The position numbers and the translations under genes are program-made. Below the pieces are notes generated by a model. The model saw only the letters and a list, made by a program, of their open reading frames with translations, searched no databases and had not been told where the DNA came from. From positions 218,494 through 282,493 of the forward strand of contig NZ_JAGFNZ010000005.1 of the NCBI RefSeq assembly GCF_019448085.1: a stretch of 64,000 nucleotides of DNA, written 5' to 3'. This document shows positions 18,096 to 27,636 of this stretch, in pieces; within the stretch, counting starts at the first letter, position 1; the number at the start of each line of letters is the position of its first letter. The DNA comes from Caproiciproducens faecalis. GTDB taxonomy: Bacteria; Bacillota; Clostridia; Oscillospirales; Acutalibacteraceae.

Positions 18096-18734
18096 ATGAA
18101 GTCTCTTAGAATTGCCCTTACAAAGGGAAGACTTGAAAAAGATACGGTTGCACTTTTTGAAAAAATAGGCTTTGACTGTTCTGCCGTCAAAAATAAAGGA
18201 CGCAAACTGATCCTGCCCGTGGGAGACAACCAGTTTGAGGTGGTTCTTGCCAAGGCTGCCGATGTCATCACCTATGTAGAACATGGTGTATGTGATCTGG
18301 GTGTTGTTGGGAAAGACACCATACTGGAGCATGGCAGCGGTTTTTATGAAGTGCTGGATCTTGGCTTTGGCAAATGCAAATTTGCGCTTGCCGGTCCGAA
18401 GAACAAAGAATTTTTTAGCGGATATTCTTCTAAAACCATTGCGACAAAGTACCCGAATGTGGCCAGAAATTACTTTGAAAACAAAGGTATGGATGTCAGA
18501 ATCATAAAAATAGAAGGTTCCGTAGAACTGGCGCCGCTGCTTGGACTTTCCGACGCAATTGTAGATATTGTTGAAACTGGCTCCACCTTAAAGGAAAACG
18601 GTTTGGAAGTGATTGAGAGTATCTGCAATATTTCCGCTAGACTGATTGTCAACGCTGCAAGCCTGAAAATCCGAAAGGCGGAGATCGAAAGTCTGGCGGA
18701 ACGGATGGACAGGGCAAAGGAGGGAACGGAATGA
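18096..18734 (+). CDS. hisG: ATP phosphoribosyltransferase catalytic subunit (short form)
   Basis: HisG condenses ATP with PRPP to start histidine synthesis. The 212-residue protein is the short form lacking the C-terminal regulatory domain, consistent with hisZ next door. Recognisable parts are RIALTKGRLEKDT at the N-terminus, GVCDLGVVGKDTI (about 67-79) and the PRPP loop in DIVETGSTLKENGL (about 153-166). ATG at 18096 is preferred over an in-frame TTG at 18087 because of spacing from AAGG at 18083-18086. The stop overlaps the hisD start by four bases. Confidence 0.95.
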   Translation: MKSLRIALTKGRLEKDTVALFEKIGFDCSAVKNKGRKLILPVGDNQFEVVLAKAADVITYVEHGVCDLGVVGKDTILEHGSGFYEVLDLGFGKCKFALAGPKNKEFFSGYSSKTIATKYPNVARNYFENKGMDVRIIKIEGSVELAPLLGLSDAIVDIVETGSTLKENGLEVIESICNISARLIVNAASLKIRKAEIESLAERMDRAKEGTE

Positions 18735-20014
18735 TACAGCTTGTTAAAAAGGGGGGCAGCTTCGGCCGTGATTTTATCCGCCAGCTGAAGCTGAGAAATG
18801 AGGAGTCGAACCGGCAGGTTGAAACGGCTGTCTCTGAAATCATTGAAAATGTTCGCCTTGGCGGCGATACTGCGGTTCGCGACTATACCCTGAAGTTCGA
18901 CGGTGCTTTACCGGATCAGACGGAAATTTCCTCAGGGGAAATGAAAGGGTTTCTAAGTCAGTGCGAACCGGATTTTTTATCTGCCCTTAGCAGAGCGGCA
19001 GAAAACATCAAAGATTTCCACTCCCGTCAGAAACAGCAAAGCTGGTTCAATACCGATGAAGACGGAGTGATGATGGGGCAGCGCATTCGCGGCCTGTCAA
19101 AAGTCGGTATTTATGTGCCGGGCGGAACGGCGGCTTACCCCTCGTCCGTCCTGATGAACGCCATTCCCGCCAAGATTGCCGGAGTGCAGGAAATTATTAT
19201 GGTTACGCCCCCCGGAAAGGACGGGAAACCCAACCCGGACATTATGGCGGCTGCTTTGACCGCCGGAGTCGACCGTGTTTTTCTGGTCGGCGGAGCGCAG
19301 GCTGTCGCGGCGCTCGCGTTCGGAACCGAAACCATTCCCAAGGTTGATAAAATCGTTGGCCCGGGAAATATTTATGTAGCCACCGCAAAAAAGCAGCTAT
19401 ACGGCACGGTCGATATTGATATGATTGCCGGTCCCAGCGAAATTCTGATTATCGCCGATGAAACCGCTAAACCGGAATTTCTGGCAGCTGATTTAATGTC
19501 TCAGGCAGAACATGATGTGCTTGCCTCCGCCATTTTGCTGACCACGTCGGAAGAAATTGCGGAGCAGACGGTTGCTCAGATAGACCGGCAGATGCCCGGA
19601 CTCTCACGCAAAGAGATTATTGCCCGGTCACTCGACCGGTTCGGCGCAATTGTTGTCTGCGAAAGTATGGAAGAGGCCGTCGCATTTTCGAATGAGCTGG
19701 CACCGGAACATCTTGAGGTTTGCGCCGCAAATCCAATGGAATATATTGGGAAAATTGATAATGCAGGTTCTGTTTTTCTTGGCAACTATTCACCGGAACC
19801 GTTAGGGGACTATTTTGCGGGTCCCAACCATGTTTTGCCCACCAGTGGCACAGCACGCTTTTTCTCTCCGCTTTCGGTGGACAGCTTTATTAAGAAATCC
19901 AGCTTTATTTATTATACGGAAAGCGCGCTGAAATCGGCGCAGAAGGATATTATTCAGCTCGCCGAAACCGAGGGTTTGACCGCTCACGCGAATTCGATTA
20001 AAGTGAGGCGCTGA
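18731..20014 (+). CDS. hisD: histidinol dehydrogenase
   Basis: HisD is the zinc- and NAD-dependent enzyme that oxidises L-histidinol to histidine in two steps. The 427-residue protein has the usual length. Family segments include VGIYVPGGTAAYPSSVLM (about 120-137), KIVGPGNIYVATAKKQL, IAGPSEILIIADE, the catalytic ELAPEHLEV (about 326-334) and GPNHVLPTSGTARF. It overlaps hisG by four bases and is one base from hisC, so the genes are translationally linked. Confidence 0.97.
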   Translation: MIQLVKKGGSFGRDFIRQLKLRNEESNRQVETAVSEIIENVRLGGDTAVRDYTLKFDGALPDQTEISSGEMKGFLSQCEPDFLSALSRAAENIKDFHSRQKQQSWFNTDEDGVMMGQRIRGLSKVGIYVPGGTAAYPSSVLMNAIPAKIAGVQEIIMVTPPGKDGKPNPDIMAAALTAGVDRVFLVGGAQAVAALAFGTETIPKVDKIVGPGNIYVATAKKQLYGTVDIDMIAGPSEILIIADETAKPEFLAADLMSQAEHDVLASAILLTTSEEIAEQTVAQIDRQMPGLSRKEIIARSLDRFGAIVVCESMEEAVAFSNELAPEHLEVCAANPMEYIGKIDNAGSVFLGNYSPEPLGDYFAGPNHVLPTSGTARFFSPLSVDSFIKKSSFIYYTESALKSAQKDIIQLAETEGLTAHANSIKVRR

Positions 20015-20015
20015 A

Positions 20016-21071
20016 ATGGCTTACCAGTTAAATGAAAAAATCAGGGATCTGCGTCCGTATGACCCGATTACCGGAACGTATCCGATTCGTCTGGATGCTA
20101 ACGAATCCTTTTTGCCTATTCCAAACCGGATTGCGCTGAAGATTATGGAATCCGCGGCGTTTACCGCTTATAACCGGTATCCGGATCCACTGGCATCAGA
20201 GCTTTGTAAAAGCTTTGCGGAATTTTACCATGTCAATGCTGCCCACGTTACAGCCGGAAACGGCTCCGACGAACTGATTTCTGTCATCTGTAATGCTTTT
20301 TTAATGAAGGGTGACACAATACTGACGGTTTCTCCGGACTTTTCCATGTACCGTTTTTATGCTTCCATAGTAGAGGCAAAAAGTATTGTTTATGCTAAAA
20401 ATCCCGATCTGACGATTGATGTGGATAAGATGATCGAACTTGCTCGTGCCAATGACGTGAAGCTGATCCTGTTTTCCAATCCGTGCAATCCGACTTCTCT
20501 GGGTCTGCAAAAAGAAGAAGTCCGCCGGCTGATTACGTCGGTAAAAGCGCTGGTGGTGCTTGATGAAGCGTATATGGACTTTTGGGATCAGTCCCTGCTG
20601 GACGAAGTGGAACAATATGATAATCTGATGATTCTGAGAACCTGCTCCAAGGCTTTTGGCATGGCCGGGATCCGGCTGGGATTTGCCGTAGCCAATCCAA
20701 CGCTGACAAATGCGCTGAAAGCGGTCAAATCTCCGTATAATGTCAATTCCCTCACCCAAAAAATCGGGTCTCTCATTTTAAGTGAACAGGAGTTAATTCA
20801 CTCCGGTATTGAAGAAATCGTTTTTTCCAGAAGTATGCTGTACTCGGAAATGATGCGCATAGAAGCAAAGAACAGGGAAAGAATGCATGTGTATCCCACT
20901 GCGGCAAATTTTGTGTTTATTCAGATTGCGCAGGCGGAGGAAATTTTTCTCGCTTTACTCAAGTCCGGTATTGCCGTTCGCTTTATGGGCGATTTTTTAC
21001 GGGTAACGGCGGGTACGATGGAAGAAAACAAAGAATTTATCAAGGTTTTTGAAACCATTATGCAGGGATAA
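20016..21071 (+). CDS. hisC: histidinol-phosphate aminotransferase
   Basis: HisC is the PLP-dependent class I/II aminotransferase that makes histidinol phosphate from imidazole acetol phosphate. The 351-residue protein has GNGSDELI (about 81-88), the [10 protein letters not shown] segment (about 154-163), [10 protein letters not shown] (about 182-191) and the PLP lysine within [14 protein letters not shown] (about 211-224). The gene follows hisD directly, with GAGGCG as ribosome-binding site. Its place inside the operon supports HisC over a general aromatic aminotransferase. Confidence 0.95.
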   Translation: MAYQLNEKIRDLRPYDPITGTYPIRLDANESFLPIPNRIALKIMESAAFTAYNRYPDPLASELCKSFAEFYHVNAAHVTAGNGSDELISVICNAFLMKGDTILTVSPDFSMYRFYASIVEAKSIVYAKNPDLTIDVDKMIELARANDVKLILFSNPCNPTSLGLQKEEVRRLITSVKALVVLDEAYMDFWDQSLLDEVEQYDNLMILRTCSKAFGMAGIRLGFAVANPTLTNALKAVKSPYNVNSLTQKIGSLILSEQELIHSGIEEIVFSRSMLYSEMMRIEAKNRERMHVYPTAANFVFIQIAQAEEIFLALLKSGIAVRFMGDFLRVTAGTMEENKEFIKVFETIMQG

Positions 21072-21085
21072 AAGGAGGCGGAAAA

Positions 21086-21661
21086 ATGAGGACGTCGGTA
21101 CAAAAACGCAAAACCAAGGAAACGGATATTGCTGTTTCGCTTTCACTTGACGGCGGCGAAGTGAGCATTTCAACCGGAATCGGTTTTTTTGACCATATGC
21201 TCAACGCTTTTGCCGTACACGGGGGATTTGGGCTTACTGTAGAGGCGGTCGGAGATCTTACGGTTGACGGCCACCACACGGTCGAGGACGTAGGCATCGT
21301 ATTGGGAAAAGCTTTTGCTGAAGCATTGGGCGATAAGTCCGGGATTGCCCGATTCGGTTCATTTTTTGTACCTATGGACGAAGCGCTTGCCTTTGCTTCT
21401 GTTGACATCAGCGGAAGACCCTACCTTGTTTTTCAGGCTGAATTTGAGCAGGAGAGGGTGGGGGAATTTGACACCTGCCTGACGGAAGAATTTCTGCGCG
21501 CGTTTGCGTTCAACGCGGGAATCACTCTGCACACTCGCATTGAATACGGGAAAAACGCACACCATGAAATAGAAGGAATATTTAAGGCGGTCGCTCACGC
21601 CATGCGGCTGGCAGTTATGAAAACTTCCGCAGGGATACTCTCAACAAAGGGTTCTTTGTAA
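21086..21661 (+). CDS. hisB: imidazoleglycerol-phosphate dehydratase
   Basis: HisB dehydrates imidazole glycerol phosphate. This 191-residue form is monofunctional, with no histidinol phosphatase domain, as is usual in Firmicutes. Metal-binding motifs are FFDHML (about 34-39), [10 protein letters not shown] (about 61-70) and [11 protein letters not shown] (about 156-166). The ribosome-binding site AAAGGAGGCGG is strong. The next gene is hisA only 22 bases on, leaving no room for the hisH that commonly sits here. Confidence 0.96.
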   Translation: MRTSVQKRKTKETDIAVSLSLDGGEVSISTGIGFFDHMLNAFAVHGGFGLTVEAVGDLTVDGHHTVEDVGIVLGKAFAEALGDKSGIARFGSFFVPMDEALAFASVDISGRPYLVFQAEFEQERVGEFDTCLTEEFLRAFAFNAGITLHTRIEYGKNAHHEIEGIFKAVAHAMRLAVMKTSAGILSTKGSL

Positions 21662-21683
21662 TTTTACGAGTAGGAGACGGGCT

Positions 21684-22421
21684 ATGATTATTTTGCCTGC
21701 AATCGATATCAAGGACGGCGAATGCGTGCGCCTGGTAAAGGGCGATTACAATACGGCACATAAAGTGGCGGAGAACGCAGTGTCCACTGCCAAAACCTTT
21801 GAAGCCGCGGGCGCTCAATGGCTGCATATCGTCGATTTAAACGGCGCAAAAGCAGCCCAGCCTGTCAATTCGGATATTATTTTCAATGTATTGCACAACA
21901 CCGGAATGAAAATAGAAATCGGCGGCGGAATCAGGAGCATGGAAACGATCGATTTCTATCTTTCCCATGGTATTTCCAGGGTGATTCTGGGTTCCTCGGC
22001 GCTGAACGACCCGCAACTGGTTAAGGATTCCATTAGGGAATACGGAGAACGCATTGCGGTGGGGGTCGATGCCTTAAACGGCAAGGTTGCCGCACAGGGT
22101 TGGACAGAAACTTCAAGCATTGATTATCTTGAGCTTGCGGCGCAGATGGAACAGTATGGTGTAAAGAACATTATCTTTACAGACATTTCGCGCGACGGAA
22201 CTTTGACCGGACCAAATCTGAAAATGTTGGACCAGCTGAATCATGCGGTATCCTGTAACATTATTGCGAGCGGAGGAGTCAGCAATCTCAAAGATATTGC
22301 GGATTTACTGGATTTGAAGCTCTATGGGGCAATTTGTGGGAAAGCTCTGTATACCGGTGCGCTGGATTTGGAAGCGGCAATTGCACTTTGCGGAAAGGAA
22401 AAAGCAGATGAAACGTGTTGA
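21684..22421 (+). CDS. hisA: ProFAR isomerase (phosphoribosylformimino-AICAR-P isomerase)
   Basis: HisA isomerises ProFAR to PRFAR on a TIM barrel. The 245-residue protein is HisA rather than the related HisF: it begins with [19 protein letters not shown], has IVDLNGAK near residue 49, GGGIRS near 76 and [14 protein letters not shown] near 166. The last codons overlap the hisI start. No hisF follows, although hisF normally lies downstream of hisA. Confidence 0.95.
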   Translation: MIILPAIDIKDGECVRLVKGDYNTAHKVAENAVSTAKTFEAAGAQWLHIVDLNGAKAAQPVNSDIIFNVLHNTGMKIEIGGGIRSMETIDFYLSHGISRVILGSSALNDPQLVKDSIREYGERIAVGVDALNGKVAAQGWTETSSIDYLELAAQMEQYGVKNIIFTDISRDGTLTGPNLKMLDQLNHAVSCNIIASGGVSNLKDIADLLDLKLYGAICGKALYTGALDLEAAIALCGKEKADETC

Positions 22422-22764
22422 TGTAAAGGGAAATGCCTTTATAGACCGATTCTTTCAGAAATCCGATTTGCTTCCGGCAATCGTTCAGGAATACGGAACA
22501 AACGAGGTTTTAATGCTGGCCTATATGAACCGGGAATCCATGACGAAAACATTGGAGACAGGATATACCTGGTTTTACAGCCGTTCCCGTCAGGAGCTTT
22601 GGAACAAGGGCGCGACTTCCGGACATTTGCAGAAAGTCGTAAGTATTCACGGTGACTGCGACGATGACACCCTCTTGGTTGTTGTCAAACAGACGGGCGC
22701 TGCCTGTCACACGGGAGCACACAGCTGCTTTTTTAATGAGATTTGGAGGGATAACGATGCTTGA
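22408..22764 (+). CDS. hisI: phosphoribosyl-AMP cyclohydrolase
   Basis: HisI opens the adenine ring of phosphoribosyl-AMP. The 118-residue protein is the stand-alone cyclohydrolase, with [11 protein letters not shown] (about 35-45), [16 protein letters not shown] (about 57-72), the metal-binding DCDDDTLL and the C-terminal cysteine motif [11 protein letters not shown] (about 101-111). I start at ATG 22408, preceded by AAAGGAAAA and overlapping the end of hisA; longer in-frame readings lack support. It overlaps hisE by eight bases. Confidence 0.95.
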   Translation: MKRVDVKGNAFIDRFFQKSDLLPAIVQEYGTNEVLMLAYMNRESMTKTLETGYTWFYSRSRQELWNKGATSGHLQKVVSIHGDCDDDTLLVVVKQTGAACHTGAHSCFFNEIWRDNDA

Positions 22765-23083
22765 TACCTGGCAGGAGCTTTATAAAACCGTACAAAACCG
22801 AAAAGAAACTTACACAGAAGGGTCCTATACCTGCTATCTGTTTGAGAAAGGGCTGGATAAGATTTTAAAAAAATGCGGGGAAGAGTGCAGCGAAGTCATT
22901 ATCGCCGCAAAGAACCACAGTAATTCCGAAACCGTACTTGAAATATCCGATCTTCTCTATCATCTCACGGTTCTAATGGTCAATGAAGGGATTTCTCTGG
23001 AAGAGGTTCAGGCGGAACTGGATAAACGAAGCGAAAAAACGGGAAACCTGAAAATCTTTCATCAAGTGGATAAAAACAGCTGA
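22757..23083 (+). CDS. hisE: phosphoribosyl-ATP pyrophosphatase
   Basis: HisE removes pyrophosphate from phosphoribosyl-ATP, the second step of the pathway. The 108-residue all-helical protein has the MazG-like metal motif [13 protein letters not shown] (about 41-53) and the second motif [12 protein letters not shown] (about 62-73). ATG 22757 follows TTGGAGGG and overlaps the hisI end. It is the last gene of the operon and is followed by a strong terminator. Confidence 0.95.
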   Translation: MLDTWQELYKTVQNRKETYTEGSYTCYLFEKGLDKILKKCGEECSEVIIAAKNHSNSETVLEISDLLYHLTVLMVNEGISLEEVQAELDKRSEKTGNLKIFHQVDKNS

Positions 23084-23116
23084 AAAAGCCGGCGCAAACG
23101 CGCCGGCTTTTTCAGC
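23079..23116. terminator. bidirectional terminator between hisE and the rluA-like gene
   Basis: A perfect 16-bp inverted repeat, 23079-23094 and 23101-23116, with a GC core GCCGGCG and flanking A- and T-runs, encloses a 6-base loop. It can stop both the his operon and the convergent pseudouridine synthase transcript. Confidence 0.92.
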
Positions 23117-23132
23117 AAACAGAGCTGCGGGT

Positions 23133-24092
23133 TTATGACCAGCTGTGGAAATCCTTTAAAAACCAAATATCCTTTGCTTCATATTCCGAGCCGTTCAGGT
23201 AATTCAGAATTCCGGCATCCATGTCAAACGTAAATTTGAGCTTATAGGAGTAAAGCGCCTGATACGGAAACCCGGTTTGCTTATTAATCGCATTGGTACC
23301 GTATTTTCCGTCCCCCGCAAGCGGGTGGCCGATGGAAGCAAGGTGCGCGCGGATTTGATGAGTGCGTCCAGTCAAAAGCTCTACCTCAAGCAGGCTGAAA
23401 TTCCCGCGTTCTTCTAAAACACGGTAGCGTGTTTTGATGGATTTTGTATCGGCGGTAGGCCTGTGAGAAATATAAACACGGTTCTGGCTTTCGTTTTTTT
23501 CCAGGAAACCTTCCAGCACAGCTTCTTTTTTCTCCATTTTTCCGTGAACAATACAAAGATAAAGCTTCTGCATTTCGCGCAGTTTTACTTTTTCGTTCAT
23601 AATACGGAGCGTTTCTGCGTTTTTCGCAGCCATGACGATGCCTCCGGTATTGCGGTCAATTCGGTTAATCAGGGCCGGAGCAAATGAATTTTCGTTTTCC
23701 GGGACGTATTCCTCTTTTTTATATAAATAATGCTGCACACGGGCAATCAGCGAATCAAAATGGTAATTTTCATCCGGGTGTACGATCAGCCCCGGTTTTT
23801 TATCCAAAATCATGATGTTTTCGTCCTCATAAATGACCGTGAGCTTGTTCGGCGCTTTTAGAAAGTCGTATTCTTTTTGCTCCTGCTGAAAGAATTCGTC
23901 CTTCAGGTACATGGTAAGGACGTCGCCTGCGTTTAGCCGGGTGGAAATTTCACACCGTTTGCCGTTTATTTTGATATCTTTTTTCCGAATACTTTTGTAC
24001 ATCATGGATTGGGGAAGGTTGTTAAAGGATTTCGTGAGAAACTTGTCCAGCCTTTGTCCGGCATCGTTTGCGCCTATGATAATTTCTTTCAT
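23133..24092 (-). CDS. RluA-family RNA pseudouridine synthase
   Basis: This is a 319-residue RluA-type pseudouridine synthase, which isomerises specific uridines in rRNA or tRNA. An N-terminal S4-like RNA-binding segment (AGQRLDKFLTKSFNN, about 10-24) precedes the catalytic domain. That domain carries the active-site Asp in NRIDRNTGGIVMAAK (about 157-171) and the LLTGRTHQIRAHLASIGHPL segment. The usual His of the H-R-L-D motif is Asn here. The ATG at 24092 has GAGGAG eleven bases upstream. The target base cannot be assigned from sequence. Confidence 0.9.
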   Translation of the reverse strand: MKEIIIGANDAGQRLDKFLTKSFNNLPQSMMYKSIRKKDIKINGKRCEISTRLNAGDVLTMYLKDEFFQQEQKEYDFLKAPNKLTVIYEDENIMILDKKPGLIVHPDENYHFDSLIARVQHYLYKKEEYVPENENSFAPALINRIDRNTGGIVMAAKNAETLRIMNEKVKLREMQKLYLCIVHGKMEKKEAVLEGFLEKNESQNRVYISHRPTADTKSIKTRYRVLEERGNFSLLEVELLTGRTHQIRAHLASIGHPLAGDGKYGTNAINKQTGFPYQALYSYKLKFTFDMDAGILNYLNGSEYEAKDIWFLKDFHSWS

Positions 24093-24211
24093 ATGGAAAG
24101 GTCGCTCCTCTTTATACATCTTGCTGTCTATAAACAAAAGCAGAATCGACAGGGAATTCCGCTATTCTAAGATTATATCATGGTTTGAGGTTCAGCAACA
24201 GTCGGAAATAC

Positions 24212-24240
24212 TTTTCAAAAGAGTTTTTTTAGTATATAAT
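24212..24240 (+). promoter_or_regulatory. probable promoter of pyrE-radC
   Basis: TTTTCA (24212-24217), 17 bases, TATAAT (24235-24240). The -35 is a partial match. The promoter lies 31 bases before pyrE. Confidence 0.5.
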
Positions 24241-24271
24241 AATATGAAATATGCACGAAGGAGAACGGAAT

Positions 24272-24853
24272 ATGATAACACAGCAAAGAGTAATGGAGAT
24301 ATTGAAAGAGGCTGGGGTTTTGCTGGAGGGGCATTTTAAATTGACATCCGGCAGACACAGCAACAAGTATCTCCAATGCGCCAAGATTTTCCGCAATACA
24401 AGGTACAGCGAGGAGCTTTGCGCGGCTCTTGCGGAACAGTATTGTCATGACAACGTCCAAATCGTCATCGGACCCGCGATGGGAGCGGTGCAGATGGCTT
24501 ACGAAGTCAGCCGCGCGCTTCAATGCGAAAACTTTTTCACAGAGCGCGGGGAAGACGGTAAAATGGTTCTGCGGCGTGGTTTTGCCGTGAATCCCGGGGA
24601 CAGGGTACTTGTCGTAGAGGATGTAGTGACTACCGGCGGCTCGGTTCGCGAAGTAATTGAACTGGTCAAAGAAGCCGGTGGAAATGTCGTTGGAGTCGGT
24701 TCCATTGTTGACCGTACAGGCGGAAAGATTGATTTCGGTGTTCCCTTTAAGGCGGTCATCTCTGTGGATGTGGAATCCTGGGAACCGGAAGAGTGTCCTT
24801 TGTGTAAGTCCGGTGCTCCGGCACCCGTCAAACCTGGTAGCAGAAAAATCTAA
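24272..24853 (+). CDS. pyrE: orotate phosphoribosyltransferase
   Basis: PyrE joins orotate to PRPP to make OMP in pyrimidine synthesis. The 193-residue protein has HFKLTSGRHSNKYLQCAK (about 21-38), GPAMGAVQMAYE (about 68-79) and the PRPP loop VVEDVVTTGGS (about 114-124). The C-terminal ECPLCKSG resembles the tail of the archaeal-like PyrE subgroup. The start ATG follows AAGGAGAA. It is separated from other pyr genes; radC follows within 25 bases. Confidence 0.94.
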   Translation: MITQQRVMEILKEAGVLLEGHFKLTSGRHSNKYLQCAKIFRNTRYSEELCAALAEQYCHDNVQIVIGPAMGAVQMAYEVSRALQCENFFTERGEDGKMVLRRGFAVNPGDRVLVVEDVVTTGGSVREVIELVKEAGGNVVGVGSIVDRTGGKIDFGVPFKAVISVDVESWEPEECPLCKSGAPAPVKPGSRKI

Positions 24854-24877
24854 AAGAGGATGGGAGATGAGGCTGCG

Positions 24878-25639
24878 TTGAAGCAAAATAAAGCACAGTT
24901 TAAGGAACAGCCCCAGAAAATAAAAAACGCAGCCCAGCCTGTACACAGTGGCCACAGGGATCGTATTAAAAACAGATTTTTAAAAGATGGACTTGAAAAC
25001 TTTGAACCTCATGCGGTTTTGGAACTGCTCCTTTTTTATGGAATTCCTTTAAAGGATACGAACCCCATCGGTCACGCTCTGCTGCAGAAATTCGGATCAT
25101 TATCCGGAGTTTTTGATGCACCTTATGAAGAATTGATAAAAGTGGAGGGAGTGGGAAAATCAGCCGCAACACTGATTAAGCTCATCCCTGAAATTTGTCG
25201 CCGTTACCAGGAAAATTTGGACAAAGACAAAAATGTAATTTTCAGTTATAATGAAGCAGGCAGGCATTTGATTCACAAATTTATCGGCCGTTCCGACGAA
25301 GTCATCGTTCTGATGCTTCTTGACAGCAAAAACCGGATGATTTACTGCGGCGTGGTCAATGAAGGAACCGTTACCACCGCCAATATTTATATTAAGAAAA
25401 TCGTGAAGCTGGCAGTGCAGTACAACGCAGTTTATGCGATTCTGTCGCACAACCATCCAAGCGGCGATTGTATGCCGTCGAAACAGGACATAAGTTCCAC
25501 CCAATGGGTATATGAAGCACTTAACATCGTGGAAATAAAGCTTATCGACCATATTATCGTGAGTGGAAACGACTATTTTTCCATTGCGAAGAGTGGGATA
25601 ATGCCGGAAATTTTTGATGTCGGATTTGATACGGAGTAA
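24878..25639 (+). CDS. radC: RadC family JAB/MPN-domain protein
   Basis: RadC proteins have an N-terminal helix-hairpin-helix region (about 60-115, with KVEGVGKSAATLIKLIPE) and a C-terminal JAMM/MPN+ metalloprotease-like domain with the motif LSHNHPSGDCMPSKQD (about 186-201). The family was once linked to DNA repair, but its cellular role is unclear. Two starts are possible. TTG 24878, preceded by GGGAGATGAGG, is chosen (253 residues); ATG 24860 has no good ribosome-binding site. It lies between pyrE and uvrB and probably shares their transcript. Confidence 0.9.
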   Translation: MKQNKAQFKEQPQKIKNAAQPVHSGHRDRIKNRFLKDGLENFEPHAVLELLLFYGIPLKDTNPIGHALLQKFGSLSGVFDAPYEELIKVEGVGKSAATLIKLIPEICRRYQENLDKDKNVIFSYNEAGRHLIHKFIGRSDEVIVLMLLDSKNRMIYCGVVNEGTVTTANIYIKKIVKLAVQYNAVYAILSHNHPSGDCMPSKQDISSTQWVYEALNIVEIKLIDHIIVSGNDYFSIAKSGIMPEIFDVGFDTE

Positions 25640-25642
25640 AAT

Positions 25643-27601
25643 ATGGATTTTAAATTAGTTTCGCAATATCAGCCGAAGGGCGATCAGCCAAAGGCAATTC
25701 ATCAGCTTGTAGAGGGATTGCAGAGCGAATATCGGGAGCAGACGTTGCTTGGTGTAACCGGCTCCGGAAAAACCTTTACAATGGCAAACGTGATTGCGCA
25801 GATGAACCGTCCCACTTTGGTTCTTGCTCACAATAAAACGCTTGCCGCGCAGCTTTGCTCCGAGTTCCGGGAATTCTTTCCGGAAAACGCGGTGGAGTAT
25901 TTTGTGTCTTATTATGATTATTATCAACCGGAGGCTTATATTGCAACAACGGACACCTATATTGAAAAGGATTCTGCGATAAACGATGAAATAGACAAGC
26001 TTCGCCATTCTGCTACGTCGGCTCTTTCTGAACGCCGGGACGTCATTATCGTTGCCAGCGTATCCTGCATTTACAGCTTAGGTGACCCGATTGATTACCG
26101 TACGATGGTTATTTCTCTGCGTCCGGGGATGCAGAAAAGCCGCGACGATCTATTGAGAAAACTGGTTGAAATTCAATATGAGCGCAATGACATTAATTTT
26201 ATCCGTAATAAATTCCGGGTGCGAGGCGACGTGGTGGAAATATTTCCTGCTCAGTCGAACGACACGGTGGTTCGCGTGGAGTTTTTTGGGGACGAAATAG
26301 ATAGAATCAGCGAAATTAACGCACTTACCGGTGAGCTCAAGGCTGTATTAAAGCACGTTGCCATTTATCCGGCTTCCCATTACATTGTCCCGCGCGAAAA
26401 AATGCAGCGTGCCATCAATGAGCTTGAGCGCGAAATGGAAGAGCGGGTTGCGTTTTTCAAAGCCAACGACAAACTGATTGAGGCGCAGAGAATTCAGGAG
26501 CGTACTCGGTACGATATGGAAATGCTTGCAGAAATCGGATTTTGCAAGGGCATTGAAAACTATTCGCGTGTTTTGTCGGGGCGCGAACCCGGCAGTTCGC
26601 CGTTCACCCTTTTGGACTATTTTCCTAAGGACTTTTTGCTGTTTGTGGACGAGTCCCATGTGACTCTGCCGCAGGTACGTTCCATGTACGCGGGTGACCG
26701 GGCCAGAAAACAGTCACTGGTTGATTTCGGGTTCCGACTTCCATCTTCGTTTGACAATCGGCCACTGAATTTTGATGAGTTTTACAGCCATGTAAACCAG
26801 GCTATCTTCGTCAGTGCAACGCCGGGCGACCTGGAAAAAGATAAGTCGGCTCAAGTTGTGGAGCAGGTGATCCGTCCGACCGGACTGGTTGACCCGGAAA
26901 TTATAGTGAAGCCGACGGATGGGCAGATTGATGATCTGATCTCTGAAATTAATCTGAGGACTGCCGACGGAGAGCGTGTACTCATTACTACCCTGACCAA
27001 GAAAATGGCGGAAGACCTGACTTCTTATCTGGAAGGAATGGGCATCCGTGTCCGATACATGCATCACGATATTGATACCGTGGAAAGGATGGAAATCCTT
27101 CGGGACTTACGTCTGGGAGAATTCGACGTGCTGGTGGGCATCAACCTGCTGCGTGAAGGACTGGATATTCCGGAGGTTTCGCTGGTAGCCATACTGGATG
27201 CGGACAAAGAAGGATTCCTGCGTTCCGAACGTTCGCTGATTCAGACGATCGGCCGTGCTGCGCGAAATGCGAAAGGACAGGTCATTATGTATGCCGATAC
27301 GGTCACGCCGTCCATGGAATCGGCTATCCGCGAAACGGAACGCCGCCGTTCTATTCAGACCGAGTATAACAGGGAACATGGGATTACCCCGAAAACGATT
27401 ATAAAAAAGGTTTCCGACATTTTGGAAATCTCTTCGCATAAAGACGACGAAAAGGGCAAGAAACAGAAACGTCTAAGCCCGATCGAAAGAAGGCAAATGA
27501 TCGAACAGCTCACAAAGGAAATGAAAGCGGCAGCGAAGCTGCTTGAATTTGAACATGCTGCCTATCTGCGTGACAAGATCAAACAACTGAACGGTGAATA
27601 A
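25643..27601 (+). CDS. uvrB: excinuclease ABC subunit B
   Basis: UvrB is the damage-verification helicase of nucleotide excision repair. The 652-residue protein has Walker [11 protein letters not shown] (about 38-47), the beta-hairpin region [11 protein letters not shown] (about 91-101), DEIDKL, the DESH box (about 337-340), helicase motif VI (QTIGRAARN) and a C-terminal UVR domain (about 610-652) that contacts UvrC. It begins four bases after radC and is followed by uvrA. No LexA-type box was recognised upstream. Confidence 0.98.
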   Translation: MDFKLVSQYQPKGDQPKAIHQLVEGLQSEYREQTLLGVTGSGKTFTMANVIAQMNRPTLVLAHNKTLAAQLCSEFREFFPENAVEYFVSYYDYYQPEAYIATTDTYIEKDSAINDEIDKLRHSATSALSERRDVIIVASVSCIYSLGDPIDYRTMVISLRPGMQKSRDDLLRKLVEIQYERNDINFIRNKFRVRGDVVEIFPAQSNDTVVRVEFFGDEIDRISEINALTGELKAVLKHVAIYPASHYIVPREKMQRAINELEREMEERVAFFKANDKLIEAQRIQERTRYDMEMLAEIGFCKGIENYSRVLSGREPGSSPFTLLDYFPKDFLLFVDESHVTLPQVRSMYAGDRARKQSLVDFGFRLPSSFDNRPLNFDEFYSHVNQAIFVSATPGDLEKDKSAQVVEQVIRPTGLVDPEIIVKPTDGQIDDLISEINLRTADGERVLITTLTKKMAEDLTSYLEGMGIRVRYMHHDIDTVERMEILRDLRLGEFDVLVGINLLREGLDIPEVSLVAILDADKEGFLRSERSLIQTIGRAARNAKGQVIMYADTVTPSMESAIRETERRRSIQTEYNREHGITPKTIIKKVSDILEISSHKDDEKGKKQKRLSPIERRQMIEQLTKEMKAAAKLLEFEHAAYLRDKIKQLNGE

Positions 27602-27636
27602 TAGCCGGCGAATCAATATGGAGGAAATTATTATCA

